Assembly (NCBI GenBank): GCA_022579005.1
Contig: MU401521.1
Location: 62,001-126,000, forward strand
Length of the DNA: 64,000 nucleotides
Source of the DNA: Poronia punctata
Lineage: Eukaryota; Ascomycota; Sordariomycetes; Xylariales; Xylariaceae
Reading direction: 5' to 3'
Below, one piece after another: positions 25,059 to 36,301 of the stretch (positions are counted from its first letter, which is position 1; every line of letters starts with the position of its first letter). A program made the position numbers and the translations under genes. The notes beneath the pieces are model-generated. The model did no database searches, was not told where the DNA came from, and was given only the letters and a program-made list of their open reading frames with translations.

Positions 25059-25753
25059 ATGTCATCAACTAAACTCCTCCCCCGCCTCCTTCGCCTCCCG
25101 ACCCAATCCCTATACCAAACCCCCGCCCTCCGAAGAATGATAAACACGGAAACCGCCCCGATCCTATACACGGCCCGAGCAAAAGTTACGGGAGCACGAA
25201 CAGGGTACGCGCGTTTCCCTTTTCTTCCCCACTCCATCAAACACCACACACACATATATTAACTCCCCCTCCCCCTCTCCCATGGAAACACGACCGTAAA
25301 AGAAAAAAAATACAACTAACACGAAAGAAAAAAAAACCCAAAAAAAGCTACGTCCAAGGCGACGACCTAAACATAGGCCTAACAATGGCCAAGGCCCTAG
25401 GGCACACCCTCAGCGCCAAAGACAGAGGCCGGACGAACCCGGAAGAATTATTCGCGGCCGGTTACGGCGCCTGTCTACAAGCGGCCATGAACGCCGTGGC
25501 GCCCACGTTGGGCGTGAAGATGCCCGCCGAGACGGAAGATAGTGTCGTTCATGCCACGGTGCATCTTGTCGGTGATATGAAGAGGTTGGACATGGGGTTG
25601 AGGATTGATCTAAAGGTCGGGGTGAGGGGGTTGGATGGGGAGACGGTGAAGAAGGTGTTGGGAAAGGCGTTGGAGATTTGTCCTTATAATCGCGCTACGA
25701 GGGGGAATGTCCCCACGAATGTCGAGGTTGTGGATATTGAGTCTGGTTTATGA
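25059..25753 (+). CDS. OsmC/Ohr-family organic hydroperoxide resistance protein
   Basis: OsmC/Ohr proteins are thiol peroxidases that reduce organic hydroperoxides. The exons 25059-25204 and 25348-25753 give 183 residues; the 143-nt intron (GTACGC...AAAAAAG) joins in phase 2. The N-terminal ~30 residues are Arg/Leu-rich without acidic residues (KLLPRLLRLPTQSLYQTPALRR), which fits a mitochondrial targeting sequence. The domain runs from ILYTARAKVTGARTGY to the end. Both family cysteines are visible: one in NPEELFAAGYGACLQAA and one in ALEICPYNRATRGNVP. The length fits bacterial Ohr (about 140 residues) plus the presequence. The gene lies between the amidase relic and a Zn2Cys6 regulator, and I infer no functional link. 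Confidence 0.88.
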
Positions 25754-26094
25754 TCCATTTCTTGGATGGGATATATAATATGGTCAATGGTTGGAAGAAG
25801 CGGAAATGGATGTCTAGTTGAAGAAGGATTGGAAATCTAGTTACTATAAACAGAGATGTAGGTAACCTAGTCTAATCGTATGCAAGTCGTGGTTAATGTC
25901 TAATCCTATCGTCGTCGTCTTCATCCGTTCCAGGGTCTCAGAAGTCTCAAGGCTACGGGTACATACATGTCTAACCAGAAAACATGTCTCTCTCTACATA
26001 CCAAAATCCGCCAAATAATTGCTTCTTTAATCAAGGAATCGGCGCCTAGGATATGGACGGCCCTGTATTCATTTCATGCCGCTGTAAGTGAACA
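25754..26094. other. Convergent intergenic region
   Basis: A short spacer between the ends of the Ohr gene (+) and the Zn2Cys6 regulator (-). I see no additional feature. Confidence 0.6.
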
Positions 26095-27872
26095 CTACGA
26101 CAGTCGCAACTCTTTGCAGGCCCATGAAATGCTCTCGCCCCATTCAGGGGTCAATAAAGCCGGCAAGGGGCTTTTTGGCGGGTAAAGACGCATGGCCCGC
26201 AGAGCACCGACGGCCAATCTCCGTCCCAAATTCCTTGTCCACCAATACTCAAGATGGACACGGTCAACCACCACACTCCAGTGAAGGAGGATGAGGAGTG
26301 CCATGGGATCTGCCCGTCTAAGTGCCGCCGTAAAATCGGCACCGTCCCGACCGGGGAATGCAAAGCAGTAGCCGCGTCGTATACCACATTGCTCTTCGGC
26401 GAAACATTTACGTAACAAGGCAACGACTGCCGTCCAAGGCGTCGCGGACATGGACGAGGTTGTCGACCTGCTGTCGCTATGTGGTGTATTGACCATGCTC
26501 AGTTCATCCGACGATGTTGTTGATGTTGGGGTTGATATCGACGTATGGAAGTGGCGGTTGTGGTACACCTCATTTAGACTGGCTAGTCGAGCCAGTGCCG
26601 AATGTGTCTCATAGTCGAGGTTGGCAGCGACCCCACGACCATGCTTGATATAAGCACGGATAGGGATAGGACTATCGAGGAGCATCTGATAATTCGTTTC
26701 AGCGATATTGACTGGGACATTCAACGTTAGCTAACTCACAATCATATATGGACTGTTAGGGGCCGATGCTAGACGGGACCCCTTAGGCCCGCCAGTTGAA
26801 GTCGGGACCGAAGCGGAAAGCGGTCATGAACAGCGCACTCGTACTTGGTCGGCCCGTGCTAAATACGAAGATGGGACGGTTGCCGATGAGAATACTTACT
26901 GCTACCGTTTACCAAGTCAAATGCCACAGCTGTGGAACACAGCGTGTTCATCTCGTCGCCTTCAGAGAAATTGCACTGCGAGAATGCAATGTTGAAAAAG
27001 GCCGTCATGCTGGAATACATATATAACACATGATGCGTCTCCGGGTTCATCTTGTCCAGATGTGTTCGAAAAGACCGGCTTGCTCGATCGTCTTTAGTCG
27101 GCAATCAGTCAGTATCTACTCGTAGGTATCGAATAATGCGACGTGTAAAAGGTGGCAGTATGAGCTGGCCTCGCAGGAAGACGAGACTGGAGTGGGCAAT
27201 CATCTCACCAGCCCCTCAGATTTTCAACTTACAGAGCTCCATGGCGACGTTATAGTAGCTTTTCGCTTCCGATCCTTGCGTCATCGAAGCCCTATGGAGG
27301 GCGGCGGCAACGAATATTCCATTCAACAGGAAATCATAGCGGAGGGCCTCCTGCGGAACGATGGACTGCAAATAGTGCTCATCTTCCGGTACGATACAGT
27401 TACCCTTATATGTGCTTGTTGACCAGCAATGCATCAGGTCGAGCTCCAACATCCTGCGACTTTCCGTCGTGACTAGAGTGGTGGGTTGCGACAAAGCTTG
27501 GCCCTCCGACCCGCTCGGCGACTGTCCCTTGGAAGTCACCGACGGGGAGGGCGAGCTGTCTGTTCTCGCCCAGGCATATTCGCATTTTGCATTGCGTAAT
27601 CTGCAGTTATTGCAGGGCGGACCTTGCTCGTCGCACTACAAGAATATATGCGTATTAGTCTTGCGCTTTTATCTAGACAGACGTGCACACTGCAGAGTCT
27701 CGGACAGGAACGCGGGCATTCCCGTTAGTCTGCTGATGGATCCATCGGCTTATTAAAAGCACCGTGGACCATTAAGTGCCTTTCCGACGATGAGTCTTAC
27801 CTTGGTGTGCCACTTTTTACAATTCAGACACCCGCGTCGCGATTTTTTATGAGACCTTCTTTGCTGGTGCAT
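26095..27872 (-). CDS. Zn2Cys6 transcription factor, Upc2-like architecture
   Basis: Exons 27872-27801, 27635-27233, 27091-26900 and 26711-26095 give 427 residues with phase kept throughout. The binuclear zinc cluster is at the N terminus (Cys15, 18, 25, 32, 35, 42) with the basic lead HKKSRRG, and the first intron splits it. A short linker follows, then an alpha-helical effector region (LELDLMHCWSTSTY, RYDFLLNGIFVAAALHRAS, YYNVAMELYDRASRSFR) and a C-terminal segment (DPMALLILLHWSVVVDRV, WAC KEL) typical of small sterol-uptake-control-like regulators. Its target genes cannot be told from sequence. Intron 3 (26899-26712, 188 nt) has a perfect GTAAGT donor, GCTAAC branch point and CCCAG acceptor. 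The reading frame inside that intron (26776-26850) is open for ~25 codons, but no splice choice joins it in frame, so I leave it out. Confidence 0.82.
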
Positions 27873-29234
27873 CGTGGCGACTTAAATAAATGGACAGAGG
27901 GGAGGGGCCATAATGTGAGACGCAAAAGGGTATGCAATTGAAAGGTTCCGACGTATATTTCCGTAAGCAAATCGCAAGCCCGATGGATTTTATGTCAAGT
28001 ACGCTCCATTCGCACTCTCCCTATAATACCGTAGGTACCATACGCTAATAATAATCCATTACAACAGGCGGGCAGCGCAGGGAGCCGTATTGTAGTACGA
28101 GTAGAAGAGGTAGGTGTCTCCTTCCAATCTGAATAACGACATCTTCCTGCAGGAAATGTAACCTATCAGCCCTGGGCCTGGGCACAAGTATGCCAAAAGA
28201 GGGAAATCGCGGGCCGCCTGAAAGCCCTCTTTCAGGTCCTTTTCATTTCCATCTTGACAATCCTACTCGTACTTCCTACCGCGCCACATCGGGCTCGCTT
28301 AACTGTCCCTACAGCCGAACCCAGGTAGTCACCTCTGTATACCTACACAACTGTAAATGGTATACTGCAGACCGATGCCTCGATTTGGCTGTCCCCATAT
28401 ACGGAATCATATGTCCTTGACTCCTTGGAGCTGGTAAAGCTGCAATTTGTTCAAGCCGGGCGGTGCTTTAGTAGTGACCGCAACATCTCTACATATTGGG
28501 TAAGTAAGTAAGTAATTCACAGTCTGTGTCGGTACTTATGCGTAAGCATCTAAAAGTGCCCATGTCACCATGTGTTGCATGGGTCCTACCGATATAGTAT
28601 ATTTATAGTAAGGGTATGTCCATAATGTATGAGACCTGTATGCTTATTTGTGCTTGGTGTCTGTTGCTATATCTTAGATCCGGGTGGCTAGATTTGTGTC
28701 TTATTGGCCCATTCATCTTAACATTCGCGGTTGGTTCTTATACTTTGTTGTCAGCAGATGCCAGAGAGGTGTTTGCCCATATTGGATTTCCTGGTTGTTG
28801 CGGGGAAAGCCTTCAGTCACAGATAGTTTGCTTTAGTGCTGACGCGTACCCAGTTACCCCGGGGAAGAAGCTGCTTAACTGAGTATAATGCTGGTAACGG
28901 GTTGAGCCATCAACTTGGCCAATATGTTTATATGCATATCTCATCTCGATTCTTCTACTCGTAAAATAGACTGTTTCATGCTTGGGTAAGCATTGTCACC
29001 CTTCGCTCACGTACTCGTACGTGTACGGATGTGGCAACCCCAGTGCATGTCAGCTCACCTCCACCTGCAAGGGAATTTCCATCTATTCTCCACGTCGAGG
29101 CTGGCTCAGTCGATGGCGTAGTCCTAAAATCACCTGCCGGCATATGCAACTTTTAAGATTGTGGTTGTCTTGCTTTTAAAAAGCCGGTGAGCAGCTCACC
29201 GCATGCCGATAACTTACATTACGACAAACATACA
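27873..29234. promoter_or_regulatory. Divergent intergenic region between two Zn2Cys6 regulators
   Basis: This 1.36-kb region lies between two divergently transcribed Zn2Cys6 genes. It carries four TACGAGTA/TACTCGTA words (28096, 28264, 28956, 29012), the highest local density besides 60-61.6 kb. A fifth sits in the intron of the left gene (27117). Short open frames such as 28616-28882 have no recognisable homology. Confidence 0.45.
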
Positions 29235-31928
29235 ATGTACACTCCCAATAGCTTGGATGGCGCCAAAGTACCGGCGCCCAAGGCTGGTAAAGTCGATCAG
29301 CCCGAGAGTTCTAATAACAAGTCGAACCGGTCTTTTGAGGCCTCTATGAGACCTAAGCGACAGCAAGTTGCTCGAGCATGCGACTCGTAAGCTTACCGTG
29401 CCTTTTCTTTTTTTGTATTTCTGAGGCTTGAGGTTTACCGCATGGCCTCTCTGTTACATCTCTCATACACACGAGTCATTTCTGACAAACCTCTAGATGT
29501 CGGATGCATCGGATTAAATGCGACAACTCTGTGCCTTGCAAGTTAGTATACATCTTGTTTAATTTTAACTACCCCGTGAGCACTGGGACTTTACACCGTA
29601 GCTGAGAGCTTGATCGGAGTAAAGCCATGAGCGAAAAGGGTTGTGTCTAGAAAAATCAGTCATGTAGGCGCCTTATATGTCCAACTAACACATATGCCAT
29701 CTTAACAGGAACTGTATCGCCCGAGGAGAACAATGCATCAATAAAAGCCCGGGCGAAAGACGGACGCTTCCCCAGGCATATCGGTAAGCTCACCATCGGA
29801 AGATAGTCCATATCATTCGTCGCATCTCATAAATTGCTGACGAGAGCACAGAGAAATCGATCGGTTGAAACAAAAAGTCAGGGAATTGGAAGAGCAGTTG
29901 GAGGAGAAGAGCAAAAAGGAAAAGTCACTCGCTTTGGCATCGCCTCAATCCCAACCGTATGCTTTGACACCTCCGGGCACGTCTGGCTCTACACCGATCC
30001 CCGATGTCGACGTGCCCCATATCCCCCGACGAGTCTGGGGTGGAGTGATGGCTAGCACGGGCCAAGCCCAGAAGACTTGGTACGGGCCGTCGTCCCTTCT
30101 CTACTACATCCACCGGATGAACACATACCTATCGGCTGTGTTTCAGAATCTACATCCCGACGACTTGCTGCAGTTAAAGTCTGTCGCCAAGACTTTCCCG
30201 ACGCCGGATTGCAACCCGGCAGACGAGGAGGATAAGGCGGAGACCAAACATGCCGGCCATACTGTATCCAACGAGGCCTATCTCACCCCGACCCAAGAGG
30301 AGTATTTCTTGGACATGTTTTGGCGCACTTACCATCCGACGTTGGCCATCCTAGACGAGGCCGAGTTCAGAAAACACTATCGCTCTCTGGAGACGAGGCC
30401 GGGCAAGCCCCGGAAGCCGTCGGCACTAGTCGATATCGTCATTGCCGTCAGTATGCAAGTAGGCATGGCCCTAGCGCAGAGGCAAAGCGGAAGGCCGCTA
30501 TCGGCGTTGGAAGTCGGGAAAGACGACCCTAGCATCGCGGGTAGATTGTATTATCGCCGAAGCCAACGTTTACTGCACAACGAACAAGAGACGCCGACCC
30601 TGATGACGGTGCAATGCCACACGCTCTCGGTACTCTATTGTTGTTGTGCAGCCTTCCAGAACATGTGTCACATGGCGTTGTGCATGGCTATCCGATCGGC
30701 TCACATGATAGGACTGCACGTTGAACCGCCGACTGACCTTCCACTAGCCGAACAAGAGCTACGCAGACGAATCTGGTGGACGCTATACCTTCTCGAGAGT
30801 AAAATATGCATGAAGCTGGGCCGGCCATTCTACGTAGACCTACCTTCGACTTCTTGCGGTTTGCCGAGCACGGATAGTAAGACGGCTAGTCTAGCAGGCT
30901 CCGACTTTGCCCTTCTCGACGAAAACACCACGTGGCTGACATTTATGAAGTACAATTTCAAACTCGTCTTATCCGCGCGTGAAGTCTACACGGCATTCTA
31001 CGACAAATACTCGGATGCCTACAGCGATGGGGTTGGGGAGGTCATATACGAGGATCCGGCAGCTCTTGAGCGATACGCCGGGGTGCTTACAGCCGCGATG
31101 AAACCTCTAGATGATTGGGTCAAGGATGTGCCCGATTCTCTCAAGAACAGGCGCGAAGGAGGTGGCCAGTCATTCTCGACAGAACGGACTCCCTTGATCA
31201 TAGAGCAATTCGTACCGCCGTGGTTACAGCGACAGCGTCTACTTCTCGAGTTACTGTACCACGTTCTACGGTTAAATCTTTACAGACCCTTCATATGCTT
31301 CCCATCGACGATCACGGCAGCTGTCCCATTAGGGGAGAGATGTTTAGCCCACGCCGCTTCGGCAGCAGAGCACAGTGTAGCGCTAACCCACATCTTCCAT
31401 CATGTCGTGACGAAAACCGACCTGGTTACGGGCTACCACGAAGCTTTCCAATGGCAATGGACCGCCGCCCTCACTCTGGCCGGCTACTTATTCGCATATC
31501 CGACCAGTGACAACGCGGCCATTGTCCGTGAAGCGATCGACCTTTCTATCGCAGTATTCGAAGACTTTGGACGAAGTTTTGGCACTTCCCTGGGCGCGGC
31601 CATGGTGATGCGTGACCTTGGCATCAAAATCGATTTCTTATCCGATCTTGTGCGTTCCCAGACCCAACCGCAACCGCAAACACAAACACAACTACCGCCC
31701 ATAGCGCAAACTCCATTGATCGACCAGCAAGTAGAAGTGACTCCGATAACAGATCCCGTCGCCTTTACTCACCAAGATTTCCTGGGCGATTCCATGGACA
31801 TGGCATATACCGTCGACAACGCGGGTGACGTCGATGCATTATGGCCACCTATCAATATGTCTGATCAATGGTGGCTTGGGGCCCAGTTACCGAACCTTGA
31901 CGGAGTTGAAGGGGTTTATACGGGTTAA
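29235..31928 (+). CDS. Zn2Cys6 transcription factor with fungal-specific TF domain
   Basis: Exons 29235-29386, 29497-29541, 29709-29783 and 29852-31928 give 782 residues; phase 2 is kept at all three junctions. The zinc cluster uses Cys49, 52, 59, 65, 68 and 75 (RACDSCRMHRIKC...PCKNCIARGEQC), and all three introns fall in or just after it. A coiled coil follows (EIDRLKQKVRELEEQLEEK, ~100-125), the usual dimerisation element. The fungal-specific transcription factor domain (Fungal_trans) spans roughly 200-560, with YFLDMFWRTYHPTLAILDE and the hallmark RRRIWWTLYLLESKICMKLGRP. The C terminus has a Pro/Gln/Thr-rich run (QTQPQPQTQTQ) that may activate transcription. The regulated pathway is unknown, and no biosynthetic or catabolic cluster surrounds it. 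Confidence 0.88.
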
Positions 31929-32878
31929 CTTTGAAATGTATATTTGATTTTGTGGTTTCCGAATGCGAGATACGAGATATGACGAATATAATGGATATGT
32001 CTTCTTTTCTTTTGGCGTACAATCTTGGGGATCAAAAGAGTAGGTATGTACGGAGCAGGAGCCTGAGCTGGAATGTACGGACTAACCACTTGACTATCGA
32101 TCTATTGTATCGCGATCTGCTTTAAAATCTACTTGTTAGCTACGAATGACATTGGGCTCTCTCTCTCTCTTCCTCTCTTTTATTCTCAGCATTGCCGAGA
32201 AGTGACGACGGCTTCTCTTAAACACTTACACGCATGCATTAATAAGAGATACACAACTAGGTCAAGAGGTTTGCCTTTACCTTTTGCGTTGACCTTACCA
32301 TTTGTAAACCGGGTTCGTTACTGTACTCTTTGAATAAACATACCTAGTACCAGCGAAATTATATGGGGAAATCAATATTGCTAAGCATACTAAGGAAAAG
32401 GTATCCTTATTTGCTGTAAAATATATACGTGTACATGTAGGCAATAAAGTAGGTACGAAGTTTTGAGACCTCCTCTGGGTAAGGAAACGACCCCCTTTTT
32501 CTTCTAACCTTAGTGTCTGTCCGTCAGCTGGCGTCACCCGACAGACACCCCTCTGTCACACCTCCAGTTCAACAATTTTCCGAAACTTTACGGAGTGTAT
32601 CCGTATGACAAACTACATACCTACCCACATTACATACCTCACTTGCAGTTAACAAAGGGAACAAGTAAAGTACAATATCATTAGTTATTTTATTTTATTT
32701 CTGATTTCTCAAATTCGACTTTTCTTATTTTCAATCATCACCTACGAGTACTTCTCATCCTGAGGCGTCTCCCTCCCTCCCTCACTCGAGGACCCCTCCT
32801 TCATCTACCTACAGGCCAGACAGACAGACAGACAGACGGACAATACAAAAAAAAAAAAAAAAAAAAGAAGCAAAAAAA
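31929..32878. other. Intergenic region with CAGA and poly-A tracts before the NSUN gene
   Basis: It contains a CT run (about 32156-32175), a CAGA tetranucleotide run (about 32816-32836) and an A-run of about 20 (from 32847) ending 13 nt before the methyltransferase ATG. One TACGAGTA word is at 32743-32750. No gene is seen. The poly-A 5' leader is unusual and may affect initiation. Confidence 0.55.
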
Positions 32879-33382
32879 ATGGCCCCCTTAACAAAAGCGC
32901 AAAAGAAACAAGCCCAAGGCGCAGAAGATTCCTTCCACCGGACCTATTCAACACAATACGGCGAATCGAGATGGACACAGACGCTCTACCCATCTCTATC
33001 AGCTCCCACGCGTTACGCCGCACTAGTCAATCATTTCGCCGGGGTGTCGCCGGGTAATATGAAAAGCGTTTTGGGGATGGGTGATGAAGAAGAAGAAGAA
33101 GAAGAAGAAGAAAAATTGGAGAGACTTTCTTTCCCCTCTTCTTCTTCTTCTTCCGAGTTGGAAGCATACGTCCACGTCCACGCCACAGAAGAATCATCAT
33201 CATCATCGTCTACAACATTCCCAATACCCCATCCGGATCCGAAAACAGGTTTATTAACACATTGGAACCTGGACGCGGCGTCTTTACTTGCCGTTAGTAT
33301 CCTTTCCCCCCAAAGGGGGGATAAAGTCCTGGATTTATGTGCTGCGCCTGGGGGGAAGAGTATTGCTATTGCGCAATTCCTG

Positions 33383-33421
<39 letters not shown>

Positions 33422-34084
33422 CCGCAAGATTCTTGTTCATCTTCCGAGGGGGGGTTTGGTTTGGAAGAGGGAGGGGGTTGTTTACATAGTAATGAAATGA
33501 ACCCCGGTCGAAATAAACGCTTGCTAGCGAATCTGAAAGCGTATCTTCCCGGAAAACTCTTCGACGAGGGGAAGATACGGGTTTTGAAATTCGATGCTGG
33601 TGGTGGTGGTGGTGTTGCGGGGGGGATGATGGAGAGGATGCTTCCGTTGGGAGTAGGCGGGTATGATAAAGTCTTGCTGGATGCGCCTTGTTCTAGTGAG
33701 AGACATGTTGTTCATTCGAGAGCGATAGGGCAGGAGTGGAGTTCGGGACATTCGAGAAAGTTGGCGAGATTACAGGTCGAGCTTTTGATGAATGCTTTGA
33801 GGGCGGTCAAGGTTGGTGGGAAGGTGCTCTATGCTACTTGTTCGTTGAGTAGGGAGGAGAATGATGGGGTTGTGGAAAAGGTGGGGGAGGTGGTGAAGAA
33901 GGAGAAGAGGAAAGGGGTTATTGGGTTGGGGTTTGTGGTTAGGAGTCATGATGCGGATGTTGTTGGGGATGTTGCGGGTTGGGGGGAGAAGACGGAGCTT
34001 GGGTGGTTGGTTTTGCCGGATCATGAGGGGGGTGGGAGGTGGGGACCGTTGTTTTTTGCTTTGCTTGAGAAGGTTGAGGGGTGA
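32879..34084 (+). CDS. NSUN/RsmB-type RNA 5-methylcytosine methyltransferase
   Basis: A single-exon 401-residue protein of the Nol1/Nop2/Sun family, which methylates cytosines in rRNA or tRNA. The nearest architecture is NSUN3/NSUN4 (organellar), but I see no clear targeting peptide. The AdoMet motif KVLDLCAAPGGKS is at ~148-160. The two family cysteines are Cys271 (LLDAPCSSERH) and Cys321 (LYATCSLSREEND). The downstream motif QVELLMNALRAVKVGGKVLYATCS is intact. Low-complexity tracts interrupt the core: Glu (~70-77), two Ser runs (~86-91, 105-110), 13 Gln (169-181, right after the AdoMet motif) and Gly (241-245). These fall between strands, and the catalytic motifs remain intact. The C-terminal third is very G-rich in DNA. 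The product is clear; the substrate is not. Confidence 0.87.
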
Positions 34085-35135
34085 GGATGATGATGATGAT
34101 GAGGGGTGGTGTCTGTTCTAAAGTTATGGTTACTTTGGAAATATACGAGAAGATAAGGAAGTCGTTTCAAGACGCCCGCGGGGATCGCCGAAAGCTGTCT
34201 GGTGAGGATGTCCTGGACAACAATAAAGACAGGCGGAAGAACGCGAGGATCCTGGTATCTTCAACTAGCTATCTCGTCACAGCTTGCGCCATGTCAGATA
34301 TCCTGATTATATCCCGTCTGCATCCCGAGCAAAAAATATACATTCGGTCAACTCTACTAAGACCGTTTGTCCGGCACCGATATCACGACGGAACAATCAC
34401 GCCGGCCCGAACGAAACCTTTACTCTGGCACTTTACCCTGCTTTATTGCTGAGGAAGCAGATTACAGCTCACACAACGACCAGTCTGCGGATCGAAAATG
34501 AAGCATATAGAGCAAAAAGGTTTCCAGCCTCAACCGACACAAGATCTTGTCCGAGTCCAGCTCCCTAAGGGAAAATTACAAGACGGAACAAGATCAGATG
34601 ACGATTGATTGGTCACAAGGACATCCTTATGCTCCCTTGATTGATTTATTTACCTGCTTAGCCAGGTGGTATAGCCCGAGTAACCTCTTAGAAGGGCGTT
34701 AGCGGGCACTTATTTGTGTGAACTCCCACTCTGCTTATGAGATCATCCAGGGAAAGGGGAGAAACGATGTGGTAGCCGAGGTACAAGGGCGAGGTAATAG
34801 GGCTCCAGTTTGTAGGGTAGGTTTATAGAGTACCTACCCAGGTTGTTGAACTACTTGACCTATCTATCTATCTACCTGCCCAGTTTAGGTGGTATCCAAG
34901 TCAATATCAACCAAATCGCCTCAAAGCCTCGTATACTCAGTACTTGCGGACAAGACGAGGATCCAGACAAAGAAAGAAGCGGACAAATGAAACGGAAGTA
35001 ATAGTACTAGGTGTCTGCAGTAGTTACACGCATGTATAGATCTATGTTGACTCTCACGTTGGCACCTGACTCATCCAAAGGGTATGTAGTTTCAAGATGA
35101 GATGACATGTGATTAGATACAGGTACATTGGTGCT
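34085..35135. other. Intergenic region after the NSUN gene
   Basis: No supported gene. A short GATGATGATG run follows the NSUN stop codon. Two open frames (34081-34452, 34284-34568) overlap in different frames and look random. Confidence 0.5.
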
Positions 35136-35312
35136 TGTCAGGGTCCCACGTGACCAGGCAAGGTAGGTACAAGTATTTGTTTTGTAGGCCGTCAAGGGTC
35201 CACGTGACTACATACATACATGTACATATATAATGTACATAGGTGCTTGTCAAGGTCACACGTGACTTGGGATATCAGGTACCAGGCAGCTTCCCAATGT
35301 CTCTTTCACGTG
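35136..35312. promoter_or_regulatory. Cluster of four CACGTG boxes in repeated context
   Basis: CACGTG occurs at 35147-35152, 35201-35206, 35259-35264 and 35307-35312. All four match RTCACRTG on one strand, the consensus for Cbf1-type bHLH factors (CDEI). The first three sit in a repeated context (GTCA/GGGTC or GTCAAGGTC just before the box), and the first and third also share GGTGCTTGTCA. The cluster lies about 1 kb upstream of the LRR-like gene. Binding is inference from the motif. Confidence 0.6.
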
Positions 35313-36301
35313 ATATTTTGAACAGGATAGTGAATAGGAGGATTTGTATGCTGACTATGGGCCCCTTTGAACTTACTGTTGCCATCACCATCACCAACTT
35401 GTACTTGACTAATTCTTATAAAGTAGAAATAAAGTCATATCCTTGATAGAAGTAGGTAGAAGCCTATAAGTCCATCTCTCTAGGTAGTCTACATCTTCCC
35501 AGTCGTCCGATGTAGCAGTTGGGGGTTTAAAGGTACATATATTAATGCGGACCCTCGACGTCGGTCAACTAGAAACAGGTACTGATACCTATATGTACTA
35601 AACGTCGACCGGCATCGACAACTCTGTAGTCCTGTCTATATAAGAGGAGTTCCTAGACACCTTTCCTCCCTCCCTCTTCCATATCCTTTCCCTGGATTTA
35701 CTCAGGTCAGCATCTTACGCCTTGCATCACTGGTAAGTTATCAGAAACCCTTTGATGGTTATTTCTTTTTTCTGATGATGATATTATCCTCTTTGACTTT
35801 CTTCTATTTCCTTTCTTCCCTTTGGGCAGTCCTGACATCTTGCTTTTCTAGCATATCAGAAACCTTTACGTCAACGTATTTGCCAACATTGTCAGTGATC
35901 TGGAAACACTCAAGGTATGACTATTCTCTTTTTCCTTTCCCCTTCACTTTGCCTTCTCTCTTCTTCCTTTTCACTTTTCCTTCTCTCCTCCCCCTTTTCT
36001 ACTCTTGCTTTCTCTTCTTCCCTTTCCCTTTATTTTGATTCCGACACTGACACTGACTCCTCTTTTGTTTCAACTTGTAGAACAAGGCTCTTCGCATCAA
36101 CATCATCAGTACCTGACTTTGGAAGTGATCTGGGAAACACACAAGGTAAGACAACTTCCCCTTTACCATACCTACCTACTCAAATCAAGCCTCGAAACAA
36201 ATGAGCTGACATAAGTATGACAGAAACAATCGTCTTTGTCACCGGTTTATCCTCAGAAGAAGTGCCTCTCTCGACAACCGAAAGGAAATCCACTCAGCAA
36301 G
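35313..36301 (+). other. Probable spliced 5' leader of the LRR-like gene, with a duplicated exon edge
   Basis: Several donor and acceptor signals line up: CTG|GTAAGTT near 35731, AAG|GTATGA at 35914/35915, TTGTAG| at about 36080, AAG|GTAAGA at 36145/36146 and GACAG| at about 36222. Two exon ends are near-copies: 35891-35914 and 36121-36145 share GTGATCTGG(G)AAACAC-CAAG directly before the donor. The intron between them is an almost pure CT tract (35917-36050). The last two leader exons can be read in frame into the following gene (HHQYLTLEVIWETHK, then KQSSLSPVYPQKK), so the real start may be further upstream than annotated. The upstream link carries a stop in the needed frame, so I leave this as leader. 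Confidence 0.4.

Noticed and set aside
18692..29234. A secondary-metabolite or catabolic gene cluster around the two Zn2Cys6 regulators
   Set aside because: The neighbours are an amidase relic, an Ohr peroxidase and an RNA methyltransferase; no synthase, oxidoreductase set or transporter is present.
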